Positions 1 to 6,526 of a stretch of 10,164 bases of DNA are shown here, one piece after another. Position numbers and translations under genes: made by a program. The DNA is from Lachnospiraceae bacterium (GTDB taxonomy: Bacteria > Bacillota_A > Clostridia > Lachnospirales > Lachnospiraceae), in NCBI GenBank assembly GCA_017416505.1, contig JAFQCI010000172.1, positions 1-10,164 of the forward strand, written 5' to 3'. Position 1 is the first letter of the stretch, and every line of letters starts with the position of its first letter. The notes beneath the pieces are model-generated. The model saw nothing but the letters and a program-made list of their open reading frames with translations, was not told the DNA's origin and did no database searches.

Positions 1-5
1 CCTAA

Positions 6-80
6 CGGGGTGTGGCTCAGCTTGGCTAGAGCGCTTGATTTGGGATCAAGAGGTCGCAGGTTCGAATCCTGTCACCCCGA
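6..80 (+). tRNA. tRNA-Pro (anticodon TGG)
   Basis: The sequence folds as a standard cloverleaf. The acceptor stem CGGGGTG (6-12) pairs with CACCCCG (73-79), followed by discriminator A80. The anticodon stem CTTGA/TCAAG (34-38/46-50) encloses the loop TTTGGGA, which places TGG at 41-43. The T arm has the conserved GGTTCGAATCC core. No CCA is encoded, so CCA would be added after transcription. It decodes proline CCN codons, chiefly CCA and CCG. It is the first of three closely spaced tRNAs (4 bases to the next) that share the terminator at 249. The cluster promoter, and possibly more tRNAs, lie upstream of the window. Confidence 0.97.
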
Positions 81-84
81 CTAC

Positions 85-158
85 GTGCTCATAGCTCAGT
101 TGGATAGAGCAATGGCCTTCTAAGCCATGTGTCCGGGGTTCGAATCCCTGTGGGCACG
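85..158 (+). tRNA. tRNA-Arg (anticodon TCT)
   Basis: The acceptor stem GTGCTCA (85-91) pairs with TGGGCAC (151-157) through one T-G wobble, followed by discriminator G158. The anticodon stem ATGGC/GCCAT (112-116/124-128) holds the loop CTTCTAA with TCT at 119-121. It decodes AGA and AGG, and AGA is the main arginine codon in the neighbouring genes. No CCA is encoded. It sits 4 bases from tRNA-Pro and 4 bases from tRNA-Leu, consistent with one precursor transcript cut by RNases. Confidence 0.97.
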
Positions 159-162
159 TTAC

Positions 163-246
163 GCGGGAATGCTGGAATTGGCAGACAGGCAAGACTAAGG
201 ATCTTGTGATGTTCGCATCGTGTGGGTTCAAGTCCCATTTCCCGCA
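163..246 (+). tRNA. tRNA-Leu (anticodon AAG)
   Basis: This is a class II tRNA of 84 bases with the long variable arm expected for leucine. The acceptor stem GCGGGAA (163-169) pairs with TTCCCGC (239-245), with discriminator A246. The anticodon stem CAAGA/TCTTG (190-194/202-206) holds the loop CTAAGGA, giving AAG at 197-199. An A at wobble position 34 implies deamination to inosine by a TadA-type enzyme, so that CUU and CUC can be read; that step is inference from established tRNA biology. No CCA is encoded. The cluster terminator begins 3 bases after the gene. Confidence 0.96.
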
Positions 247-248
247 GT

Positions 249-280
249 AAAGCCTTGAAATTATCAAGGCTTTTTCTTTT
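249..280 (+). terminator. Intrinsic terminator of the tRNA cluster
   Basis: A perfect 10-bp stem AAAGCCTTGA (249-258) / TCAAGGCTTT (264-273) with a 5-base loop is followed by a T-rich tail to 280. It lies immediately after tRNA-Leu and should end the tRNA precursor. The stretch from 281 to 431 is AT-rich and shows no gene. The next gene needs its own promoter there, but I found no convincing -35/-10 pair. Confidence 0.92.
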
Positions 281-416
281 GCTTAAAGAGATATCTTGTA
301 ATAAAAAGGTATGCTTTAGAACGTAAAATAAAATAATTAGTAAGTGAAACATAAGAATCATATATACTTTTTTTCTTTCTTATGATAGAATGAGAGTGCG
401 ATTATGTAGAAAATGG

Positions 417-423
417 AAGGAGG
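417..423 (+). promoter_or_regulatory. Ribosome binding site deciding a TTG start
   Basis: AAGGAGG, fully complementary to the 16S rRNA tail, stands 8 bases upstream of TTG 432. It lies inside the reading frame that would start at ATG 390, so it argues for the shorter protein. Confidence 0.75.
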
Positions 424-431
424 ATGAGGAT

Positions 432-1400
432 TTGTATTGGAAGCAGCTTGTGGAGTTATGTGAAAATCGAAAAGTATTTATCCAAACGCATAATTTTCCT
501 GACCCGGATGCAGTGTCCAGCGCATTTGGTTTACAGTATTTTTTAAAGCAGTATGGAATTCATGCAGTTCTTTGTTATGCTGGAAAGATTGAAAAATTAA
601 ATACAAAGAGAATGTTAAGTGTATTTGATATTGATATGGTTTATATTGATGATATTACAGACATGACACCGGAAGATTATATTATTACTGTTGATGCTCA
701 AAAGTATAATGCAAATATTTCTTGTTTTTCCGGTCGTGAGATAGCTTGCATAGACCATCATCCAACTTTTATTGAATATGAATATGAATATAAAGATGTC
801 AGAATTTGTGGTGCTTGTGCTTCCATCGTTGCAAAGTATTATGAGGATGCTGAAATTCCGGTACCTGAAAATGTAGCATCTGCATTGTTATATGGAATAA
901 AGGTTGACACTGCAGAATTGAGCAGAGGAGTATCGGACTTAGATATAGATATGTTTTATATGTTATATAAAATGGCAAATCTGCAGAAGATAGCAAGTCT
1001 TTATTCCAATTCCATGGAATTAAGTGATTTAAAGGCATATGGTGCAGCTTTTGAAAGCATTACTATAGTAGATGAAATTGGATTTGCCAGCATTCCATTT
1101 AACTGTCATGATGCTTTAATTGCTACAATTTCAGATTTTATTTTATCTTTGGATGTAGTAGAATGTGCAGTGGTATACGCCATTCGTGAAGATGGAATTA
1201 AATTTTCGGTAAGAAGTGATATGACCGATGTAGATGCAGGACGATTGACAGAATGGGCATTAGGCGGTGTTGGAACCGGTGGGGGACATTTCAGCATGGC
1301 CGGGGGGTTTGTTCAGACTTCTAACATTGAGAAATTTGGTAAAAATCTGCATAAGGAAATAGAAAACCGTTTTGTTAAGGCGGTGAAGATATTAAGATAA
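432..1400 (+). CDS. DHH/DHHA1 family phosphoesterase, NrnA-like (oligoribonuclease / pAp phosphatase)
   Basis: The protein is 322 residues from the chosen start, the usual length for the NrnA group. These cytoplasmic Mn-dependent enzymes degrade 2-5 nt RNA and, in some members, dephosphorylate pAp. The N-terminal DHH domain shows HNFPDPDA (metal ligands H20, D24, D26), an aspartate in VDAQK (D88), the family signature IDHHP (108-110) and a later VDT aspartate (D159). The C-terminal DHHA1 domain carries GGGHFSMAGG, with GGGH at 283-286. The TTG at 432 is preferred because a perfect AAGGAGG lies at 417-423, 8 bases before it. An in-frame ATG at 390 would add 14 residues but has no ribosome site, and the added part (MRVRLCRKWKEDED) does not look like the family N-terminus. 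Family membership is secure; RNA versus pAp preference cannot be told from sequence. Confidence 0.9.
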   Translation: MYWKQLVELCENRKVFIQTHNFPDPDAVSSAFGLQYFLKQYGIHAVLCYAGKIEKLNTKRMLSVFDIDMVYIDDITDMTPEDYIITVDAQKYNANISCFSGREIACIDHHPTFIEYEYEYKDVRICGACASIVAKYYEDAEIPVPENVASALLYGIKVDTAELSRGVSDLDIDMFYMLYKMANLQKIASLYSNSMELSDLKAYGAAFESITIVDEIGFASIPFNCHDALIATISDFILSLDVVECAVVYAIREDGIKFSVRSDMTDVDAGRLTEWALGGVGTGGGHFSMAGGFVQTSNIEKFGKNLHKEIENRFVKAVKILR

Positions 1401-1427
1401 AAAAATCCGGGATTCCCGGATTTTTTT
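1401..1427 (+). terminator. Intrinsic terminator of the DHH gene (probably bidirectional)
   Basis: An 11-bp stem, AAAAATCCGGG (1401-1411) against CCCGGATTTTT (1415-1425), with a 3-base loop is followed by a T-run to 1427. It starts directly after the stop codon. The five A residues at 1401-1405 give a T-tract on the other strand, so it can also stop leftward read-through from the kinase gene. Confidence 0.93.
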
Positions 1428-1464
1428 GTCCTACAGGAAAAGTTTTTTAACTTTTCTGTAGGAC
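1428..1464. repeat. Long inverted repeat between two terminators, no terminator tail
   Basis: GTCCTACAGGAAAAGTT (1428-1444) is the inverse of AACTTTTCTGTAGGAC (1449-1464) apart from one bulged G, with a TTTT loop. This gives 16 base pairs. Neither strand has a U-tract directly after the arm: + continues GAAAAACC and - continues with A residues. The stem can be lengthened by pairing the T-run at 1421-1427 with AAAAA at 1466-1470. Its role is not known to me; it may be a dispersed palindromic element or a decayed terminator. Confidence 0.7.
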
Positions 1465-1485
1465 GAAAAACCGTTGTTTGCGTTT

Positions 1486-1531
1486 AAAAAGGTCATACTT
1501 TTTCATGCAAGCGTGAAAAGTATGACCTTTT
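1486..1531 (-). terminator. Intrinsic terminator of the histidine kinase gene
   Basis: On the - strand AAAAGGTCATACTTTTCA (1531-1514) pairs with TGAAAAAGTATGACC and onwards (1505-1487), with one bulged base and an 8-base loop. It ends in a TTTTT tract at 1490-1486. It lies about 20 bases after the stop codon of the leftward kinase gene. Confidence 0.88.
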
Positions 1532-1549
1532 GACTCTGGTATCATTACA

Positions 1550-4500
1550 TTAACTATTTAATTTTTCTTTTATTTCTTGAATCAATTCTATAGCATCGTC
1601 TGTTTCAAGGTTTATTACCATCTGTGAGAGTTCTTGTATGCTTTGCGAGATATCTTCTTTAAAATTAAACTTATGTAAGAATTCCATAGCTTCATCTGCA
1701 AGGTCGATATCTATTTCTTCCAGTGCATTGGATAATTTATCAAAATTTGCAATTATTAAGGTCATATCTTCGATATCACACTTATCCTGTGCATCTTCAA
1801 ACATTGAAAGTTTTTCTTTAAAGCTTCTCCATTCTTCAAGGAAAGTCGGTGTCATATATTTTATCACGTCTATTTTATTATCTCGGGCTGCAAATTCAAG
1901 AGTTTTTGCCATTCCACTTAACATAACTGCTCCTATATATGCTGATGAGCTTTTCATTGTATGGACTTTTATTCTGTATTCGTTTAGGAACTCTTCGTTA
2001 TCTTTTGCCTGCAACCATAATTTCTCAAGAGATGCTGCCTCCGAATCAATCGTTATATAAAAATTTTTAACGGTGTTTTCCAGCACTTCAAGACTTTGAA
2101 TATTATTGAGTGCATATTGCCAATCAATTCCATCAACAATAGGAAGTTTTTCTAAATCTGCATTTTGCTTTGCATTTAGATTCTTTGTTGAAACCCTTTC
2201 ATTTGTTTCTAACGGCAGTAATTTTTCTTTTGGAAGATAATGAACAATCATTTTTTCCAATTTATCTGTCTGTATTGGTTTGGATAAAAAGTCATCAAAT
2301 CCTTCTGCCAGATACATTTCTCTTGCTCCTGAAATTGCATTTGCTGTGAGGGCGATGACAGGAGTATTTTTACATGGATAGTCATTAAATTTCTTCATGT
2401 GATGAAGTGTCTGTATTCCGTCCATTAGTGGCATCATATGGTCAAGGAATATAATGTCAAAATGTTCATTACGAACCAGGTCAAGACACTCTTGTCCGCC
2501 TTCTGCCTCTTCTATTTTAACCTTGCTTTCTTTTAAAAGATTAATAAATACCTTACGGTTCATCATGTTGTCATCTACAACCAGCAATCTTGCATCCGGT
2601 GCAATAAATGAGGTATTGTATGAATAATCGGCAGAAAGATGTTTTATTCTTTCTTCGAAGTCGCCTATTGGTTCATTGCTCACTATTTTTTGAATCAAAA
2701 CGAATGAAAATGTAGAACCTTCTCCATATACACTTTCTACTTTAAGCTCACTTCCCATAAGTTTAAGTAGTTGAAGTGTGATATTCATTCCAAGGCCGGT
2801 TCCTTCTATATTTTTGTTTCTTTCTTCTTCTATTCTTTCGAATCTTTCAAAAAGCTTAGAAATATCTTCTTTTTTAATTCCTATTCCGGTATCCTTTACT
2901 TCAAAATAAAGTTTAACCTCTTCATTTTCTACCGTACCATCTACAGTTAGAGTCAGCCCACCTTCTTTTGTGTACTTGACCGCATTTGTAAGGAGATTTA
3001 TTAAAATCTGTCTTATTCTGATTTCATCACCGATAACCTTATATGGAATATCAGAATTTACGCATACTTTCATATCAAGGCCTTTTTCTTTTGCCTTAAC
3101 CATAATCATGGTCGCAACATCATGTATCAGACTGCTTAGTTCATATTCTACAGAAATAATCTCCATTTTTCCTGATTCTATCTTCGAAAAATCCAGGATA
3201 TCATTGATAAGATAAAGTAGTGTGTGACTGGCGTTTTGAATATTTGTTGCATATTCCTTAATCGACTCATCTTCACATTCACGTAGAATCATTGAATCCA
3301 TACCAAGTATAGCGTTAATAGGTGTTCTTATCTCATGGGACATATTTGCAAGAAACTTTCCTTTGGCTTGATTTGAAAGAACTGCTTCCTGTTTTTCATT
3401 TTCAATCCCAATAATATCTTTCATCGTGTTAATAAATGATATAATTAACACGAATACCATAGCAACTGCTATGGCTGAACCATTAAACTGTGTTGTCCAT
3501 TTGAAGTACATGATAACCTGGACAATTGCCGAAAGACTCACGCCTAATATTCCAAGTGCAACCAGCAAATATTCCTTTATTCTACCTGTTATAAAATCAA
3601 TTATCATTGTAATACCAAGTGTTGCAATTGACATACCGGCCACTGTTACCATGACTTTTATAGTATCTGAGAAATCTACGATATTAAATACGTGTAGTAG
3701 TGTGCATACTACAAAATCAATGATATTTACCATGCTCACGCAAAAATAAAGTTTAGAATATCTTTCGGATTGTACTTGATTAAGATATAAAATAAATGCT
3801 GTGGGCAGTAACATAATCATAAAAAATGCGATATCACTAATTGCAGATATGTTAGGAAAAATCATTTGTCGAAATACGGAGTTTGCTATTATCCATATAG
3901 CAGCAATGAATATTCCCCAACCCAGATATTCCATCTCTATTTTCTTTTTATAACAAAGTTTTAATGCAATACTTATAATAATACTTGCAAATCCAAATAC
4001 TAATACAAATATTGCTACAAGAAGTTCAACACCACCTGTTTCAAATAGATGTTCCCATATCTCTATCATCTCTCCATAGATAATCTCGTGAAGTACACCT
4101 GTATAGGATGAATCAGTACTCATTTCTATTCTTATGGTTTTTCCAGAATCATTCGCGGAAAGTTCTGTAAATACAAATGCTACTGCACTTACTTTACCAA
4201 AGGGACGCGTGTCTTTGGTTGAATATTCCTGACGCAATACGTTATCTATATAAATACGTATTTCTTGTTTCGAACTTCTAAGACACATATATGTATTATC
4301 CTCAAGGTCGTCAGGAAGAGTATTCTCGATAACCATCGTAGTTCCTCTCTCGACCGGATTCTTTCCGGGGATAATCACGTCAGTTTTGCTACCATCCTCC
4401 TTAAGCCACTTCCAACCATCTGAAAGCTTTTGACAACCTTCATAGTCAACTCTGTTTTCCGCAGGCATATAGATTTCTCCTAAAATAAGATACATACACA

Positions 4501-4561
4501 CACCTAACGTTAACAATAAGAAAATAATTTTTACAACTTTAATTCCTTTGTTTTCTGTCAT
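1550..4561 (-). CDS. Membrane hybrid sensor histidine kinase (7TM, HisKA-HATPase-REC-HPt)
   Basis: The protein has 1003 residues. An N-terminal helix (10-28) precedes an extracytoplasmic domain (about 35-172), then seven predicted helices (about 176-202, 212-230, 243-260, 271-292, 302-324, 331-353, 362-380), a layout like the 7TMR-DISM receptors. HisKA follows, with SHEIRTP and phospho-acceptor H409. The HATPase domain has an N box with N522 and N526, DTGIGI at 557-562 and GTGLGM at 587-592. A receiver domain (about 657-777) has D663-D664, phospho-acceptor D707, T739 and K761. An HPt domain has HTMKSSS with H867. A helical acidic tail (925-1003) resembles tails seen on related kinases. All phosphorelay residues are intact, so phosphate can run H409 to D707 to H867 and then to a separate regulator; none is encoded here. 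The signal is unknown. The start has an AAAAGAGG site 6 bases upstream. The gene lies 28 bases after the DUF5721-like gene and is probably co-transcribed with it. Confidence 0.95.
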   Translation of the reverse strand: MTENKGIKVVKIIFLLLTLGVCMYLILGEIYMPAENRVDYEGCQKLSDGWKWLKEDGSKTDVIIPGKNPVERGTTMVIENTLPDDLEDNTYMCLRSSKQEIRIYIDNVLRQEYSTKDTRPFGKVSAVAFVFTELSANDSGKTIRIEMSTDSSYTGVLHEIIYGEMIEIWEHLFETGGVELLVAIFVLVFGFASIIISIALKLCYKKKIEMEYLGWGIFIAAIWIIANSVFRQMIFPNISAISDIAFFMIMLLPTAFILYLNQVQSERYSKLYFCVSMVNIIDFVVCTLLHVFNIVDFSDTIKVMVTVAGMSIATLGITMIIDFITGRIKEYLLVALGILGVSLSAIVQVIMYFKWTTQFNGSAIAVAMVFVLIISFINTMKDIIGIENEKQEAVLSNQAKGKFLANMSHEIRTPINAILGMDSMILRECEDESIKEYATNIQNASHTLLYLINDILDFSKIESGKMEIISVEYELSSLIHDVATMIMVKAKEKGLDMKVCVNSDIPYKVIGDEIRIRQILINLLTNAVKYTKEGGLTLTVDGTVENEEVKLYFEVKDTGIGIKKEDISKLFERFERIEEERNKNIEGTGLGMNITLQLLKLMGSELKVESVYGEGSTFSFVLIQKIVSNEPIGDFEERIKHLSADYSYNTSFIAPDARLLVVDDNMMNRKVFINLLKESKVKIEEAEGGQECLDLVRNEHFDIIFLDHMMPLMDGIQTLHHMKKFNDYPCKNTPVIALTANAISGAREMYLAEGFDDFLSKPIQTDKLEKMIVHYLPKEKLLPLETNERVSTKNLNAKQNADLEKLPIVDGIDWQYALNNIQSLEVLENTVKNFYITIDSEAASLEKLWLQAKDNEEFLNEYRIKVHTMKSSSAYIGAVMLSGMAKTLEFAARDNKIDVIKYMTPTFLEEWRSFKEKLSMFEDAQDKCDIEDMTLIIANFDKLSNALEEIDIDLADEAMEFLHKFNFKEDISQSIQELSQMVINLETDDAIELIQEIKEKLNS

Positions 4562-4589
4562 AAAAAACCTCTTTTCTGAAGTGCTTTAC

Positions 4590-5090
4590 TTAATCTAAAA
4601 TCTCGTAAGCAATGGCGTTTTGTTTTAAGAAACTAAGTAAGTACTCGGACCATGCGTGTTCTAATCTTTTATCTATGACAAAAGATTGGAAGGATACCCC
4701 ATCCCTGATAAAAATAGCATTTCTGTCATACTGGATATGAAAGAACATACCACCTATGGTTTCTTCGCTAAAAGGAAGATTTGATTTTAATAAAAAGTTA
4801 GTTAATTCTTTTTGGGGCAATAACAAAGAGATTTTAAAGAATAAGGGCGTTCGTTTTCCTTTCATCCATTGAAAGATATGAGGTTTTTGGCTTTCCCAAT
4901 AAGTATATTCTTCTTCGGGCTGCAATTCTTTTTCTAAGGAATCAAAAAATTCTTTATGAATTCTTCCTTTTATTTCGTATGTCACGTTGGTTTTTACAAT
5001 TGCTTCATATAAAAGAAAAGAATCAAAAACAGTCGAACGCAATAATAAATTCATGAATTCTTTGGTATCAAGAATTTTAAGTGCTAACAT
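4590..5090 (-). CDS. DUF5721-like protein of unknown function
   Basis: The predicted product is 166 residues, soluble, with no signal peptide or membrane helix. It begins MLALKILDTKEFMNLLL, and its spacing of hydrophobic and aromatic residues resembles the Lachnospiraceae family DUF5721. I make that match from memory, so treat it as likely rather than proven. No catalytic motif is visible. The start is well supported by GGGAGG (5102-5097), 6 bases before the ATG. It is the first gene of a leftward pair with the histidine kinase, 28 bases apart. The pairing may be regulatory or accidental; nothing in the protein indicates a signalling domain. Confidence 0.85.
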   Translation of the reverse strand: MLALKILDTKEFMNLLLRSTVFDSFLLYEAIVKTNVTYEIKGRIHKEFFDSLEKELQPEEEYTYWESQKPHIFQWMKGKRTPLFFKISLLLPQKELTNFLLKSNLPFSEETIGGMFFHIQYDRNAIFIRDGVSFQSFVIDKRLEHAWSEYLLSFLKQNAIAYEILD

Positions 5091-5173
5091 AATAATCCTC
5101 CCAGATGGTAAAAATATAGAGTGTTTGTTGCTGGTTATATAATAGGTCCTTATAGCTATATATCATAATATTA

Positions 5174-5182
5174 ATAATAGCA
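5174..5182 (-). promoter_or_regulatory. Possible extended -10 promoter for the DUF5721/kinase pair
   Basis: The - strand reads TGCTATTAT from 5182 to 5174, an extended -10 element of the same form as the + promoters at 5245 and 6430. The -35 position, 17 bases upstream, reads TTTTCC and is poor. It would give an mRNA leader of about 75 bases. This is the best candidate I see on this strand, but it is weak. Confidence 0.35.
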
Positions 5183-5221
5183 TATTTTAAGGAAAAGGAA
5201 AAGAAATGAATAATAATGATA

Positions 5222-5250
5222 TTGAAACATAAATTATATTATGCTATGAT
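5222..5250 (+). promoter_or_regulatory. Promoter of popT
   Basis: TTGAAA (5222-5227), a 17-base spacer and TATGAT (5245-5250) form a good sigma-A promoter. A TG one base before the -10 makes it an extended type. Transcription should begin near 5257, leaving a leader of roughly 185 bases before the start codon. Confidence 0.8.
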
Positions 5251-5266
5251 TAGTAGAATTATAGGA

Positions 5267-5324
5267 AATTGCGAAACTAAAATATTTGTATCACTTAATA
5301 TAAGTTTTGAATAGTTTTGCAATT
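5267..5324 (+). promoter_or_regulatory. Hairpin in the long popT leader
   Basis: ATTGCGAAACTA (5268-5279) pairs with TAGTTTTGCAAT (5312-5323) through one G-U pair, and A5267 with T5324 extends it to 13 bp. The 32-base loop contains a smaller ACTTA/TAAGT hairpin. It starts about 10 bases after the predicted transcription start. No U-tract follows, so it is not a terminator. It does not match a riboswitch class I recognise. Confidence 0.5.
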
Positions 5325-5440
5325 ATCTTATAGAAGAATTAAAAGAAAGGTGAATAAACCATTAAGTTTAAGAAAAAGAAGTGTTGCTTTGCTGACACTG
5401 GTATAAATGAAACTAAGAGAATGGTTTTGTTGGGAGTACT

Positions 5441-6340
5441 ATGATAATGAGGATGATACAAGGTTTCTTAATGGCTTTGGCAGATAGTGTGCCTGGAGTT
5501 TCAGGGGGAACCGTAGCTTTTATTTTAGGATTTTATGAAAAATTTATTGGTTCTTTAAATGATTTGCTTGGAACTTCTAAGGAGAAGAGAAAAGAAGCAA
5601 TCATTTTCCTGATTCAGTTAGGTATTGGCTGGGTTGTGGGCATGATTTTAGCAATGCTTTTTATTACTTCTGTTTTTGAGCGGAATATTTATGAAATTTC
5701 TTCTTTGTTTATTGGATTTATCATTTTTGCCATTCCTGTTATTATAAAACAGGAAAAGGACTGCATGAAGAAGAGGTATGTAAATTTGATTTTTACCTTG
5801 CTAGGAGGAATTGTAGTAGTATTAATCACTTATTTTTCCGGTTCATCATTGTTTCCAAATGGTGTTGATTTAAGTTTTGGTAAATTTTCACCATTGACCG
5901 GTGCCTTGATTTTTGTTGCAGGATTGATTGCCATTTCTGCTATGGTATTGCCGGGAATTTCGGGTTCAACCATGTTAATGATTTTTGGCTTATATGTTCC
6001 TATTACTATGGCCATTAAAGATGTATTGCATTTTAAGTTTGAGTATGTACCTGCGTTGATTTTATTTGGTCTTGGGATTATTTGTGGTGCATTAAGTATT
6101 GTAAAGCTGGTTAAAAAGGTCATGGAACGTTTTAGAAGCCAGACTGTATACTGTGTGTTAGGGTTAATGATTGGCTCTATTTATTCTATTTGTATGGGAC
6201 CAACAACCTTGGATGTGCCTGAGCCGGCATTGGGAATGAAGGAGTTTAAGGTGCTGTTTTTCTTGCTGGGAGGAGTGGTTATTTTTGCTTTAGAAGCCAT
6301 GAAGAACCAGACTGAGAAGAAGGCAGCCAAAAGTGAGTAA
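5441..6340 (+). CDS. popT: DUF368 undecaprenyl phosphate translocase PopT
   Basis: The protein is a 299-residue polytopic membrane protein. DUF368 proteins (PopT) return undecaprenyl phosphate, the carrier for peptidoglycan and other envelope polymers, across the membrane for reuse; the unrelated DedA-type UptA does the same job. Two related motifs, SVPGVSGGT (16-24) and VLPGISGST (169-177), mark the two halves of the internal repeat and are the family signature. Hydrophobic segments fill most of the chain, with a lysine-rich cytoplasmic-type tail (NQTEKKAAKSE). The start is slightly uncertain. GGGAG at 5432-5436 is only 4 bases from ATG 5441 but 10 bases from the in-frame ATG 5447. It has its own promoter and no clear terminator before degV, so some read-through into that gene is possible. 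Family assignment is strong; the transport role comes from characterised family members. Confidence 0.92.
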   Translation: MIMRMIQGFLMALADSVPGVSGGTVAFILGFYEKFIGSLNDLLGTSKEKRKEAIIFLIQLGIGWVVGMILAMLFITSVFERNIYEISSLFIGFIIFAIPVIIKQEKDCMKKRYVNLIFTLLGGIVVVLITYFSGSSLFPNGVDLSFGKFSPLTGALIFVAGLIAISAMVLPGISGSTMLMIFGLYVPITMAIKDVLHFKFEYVPALILFGLGIICGALSIVKLVKKVMERFRSQTVYCVLGLMIGSIYSICMGPTTLDVPEPALGMKEFKVLFFLLGGVVIFALEAMKNQTEKKAAKSE

Positions 6341-6407
6341 AACTGTATAACTATATTTTTGTGATTAAGATTGTGAATAATTTTAAAAACAACTTGGAAA
6401 AAAGAAC

Positions 6408-6435
6408 TTGCAATAATTGTTTTTTGTGCTATCAT
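6408..6435 (+). promoter_or_regulatory. Promoter of the DegV family gene
   Basis: TTGCAA (6408-6413), a 16-base spacer and TATCAT (6430-6435) are preceded by an extended -10 TG (TGCTATCAT). The start would be near 6442, giving a leader of about 85 bases. Confidence 0.65.
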
Positions 6436-6526
6436 ACATAGTAATAAAAACTATATCATCAAGGATTAAGAATGATTCGAAAAGCCTGTAAAGTAATAGA
6501 ATGTATATGTATGGAGGGATATAAGT

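Larger units (their letters stand above)
5091..5440. other. Divergent intergenic region of 350 bases
   Basis: It separates the leftward DUF5721/kinase pair from rightward popT. It is very AT-rich. It holds the candidate leftward promoter at 5174-5182, the rightward popT promoter at 5222-5250 and the hairpin leader at 5267-5324. Two short open frames (5350-5406 and 5407-5487) abut in the leader but lack convincing ribosome sites, so I do not call them genes. Confidence 0.8.

Noticed and set aside
390..431. 14-residue N-terminal extension of the DHH phosphoesterase
   Set aside because: No ribosome site precedes ATG 390, and a perfect one inside this stretch serves TTG 432.
5350..5406. Short GTG-initiated frame of 18 codons in the popT leader
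   Set aside because: The only AAAGG-like sequence overlaps the start codon, so no usable ribosome site exists, and the peptide shows no recognisable family or leader-peptide codon run.
5407..5487. ATG frame of 26 codons overlapping the popT start in another frame (MKLREWFCWEYY...)
   Set aside because: There is no ribosome site upstream, and popT already has a complete signature-bearing N-terminus. A displaced popT N-terminus by frameshift was considered, but nothing supports it.
6341..6407. Search for a popT terminator
   Set aside because: Only weak AT pairing such as TATAACTATA followed by TTTTT was seen, which is not enough to call a terminator.
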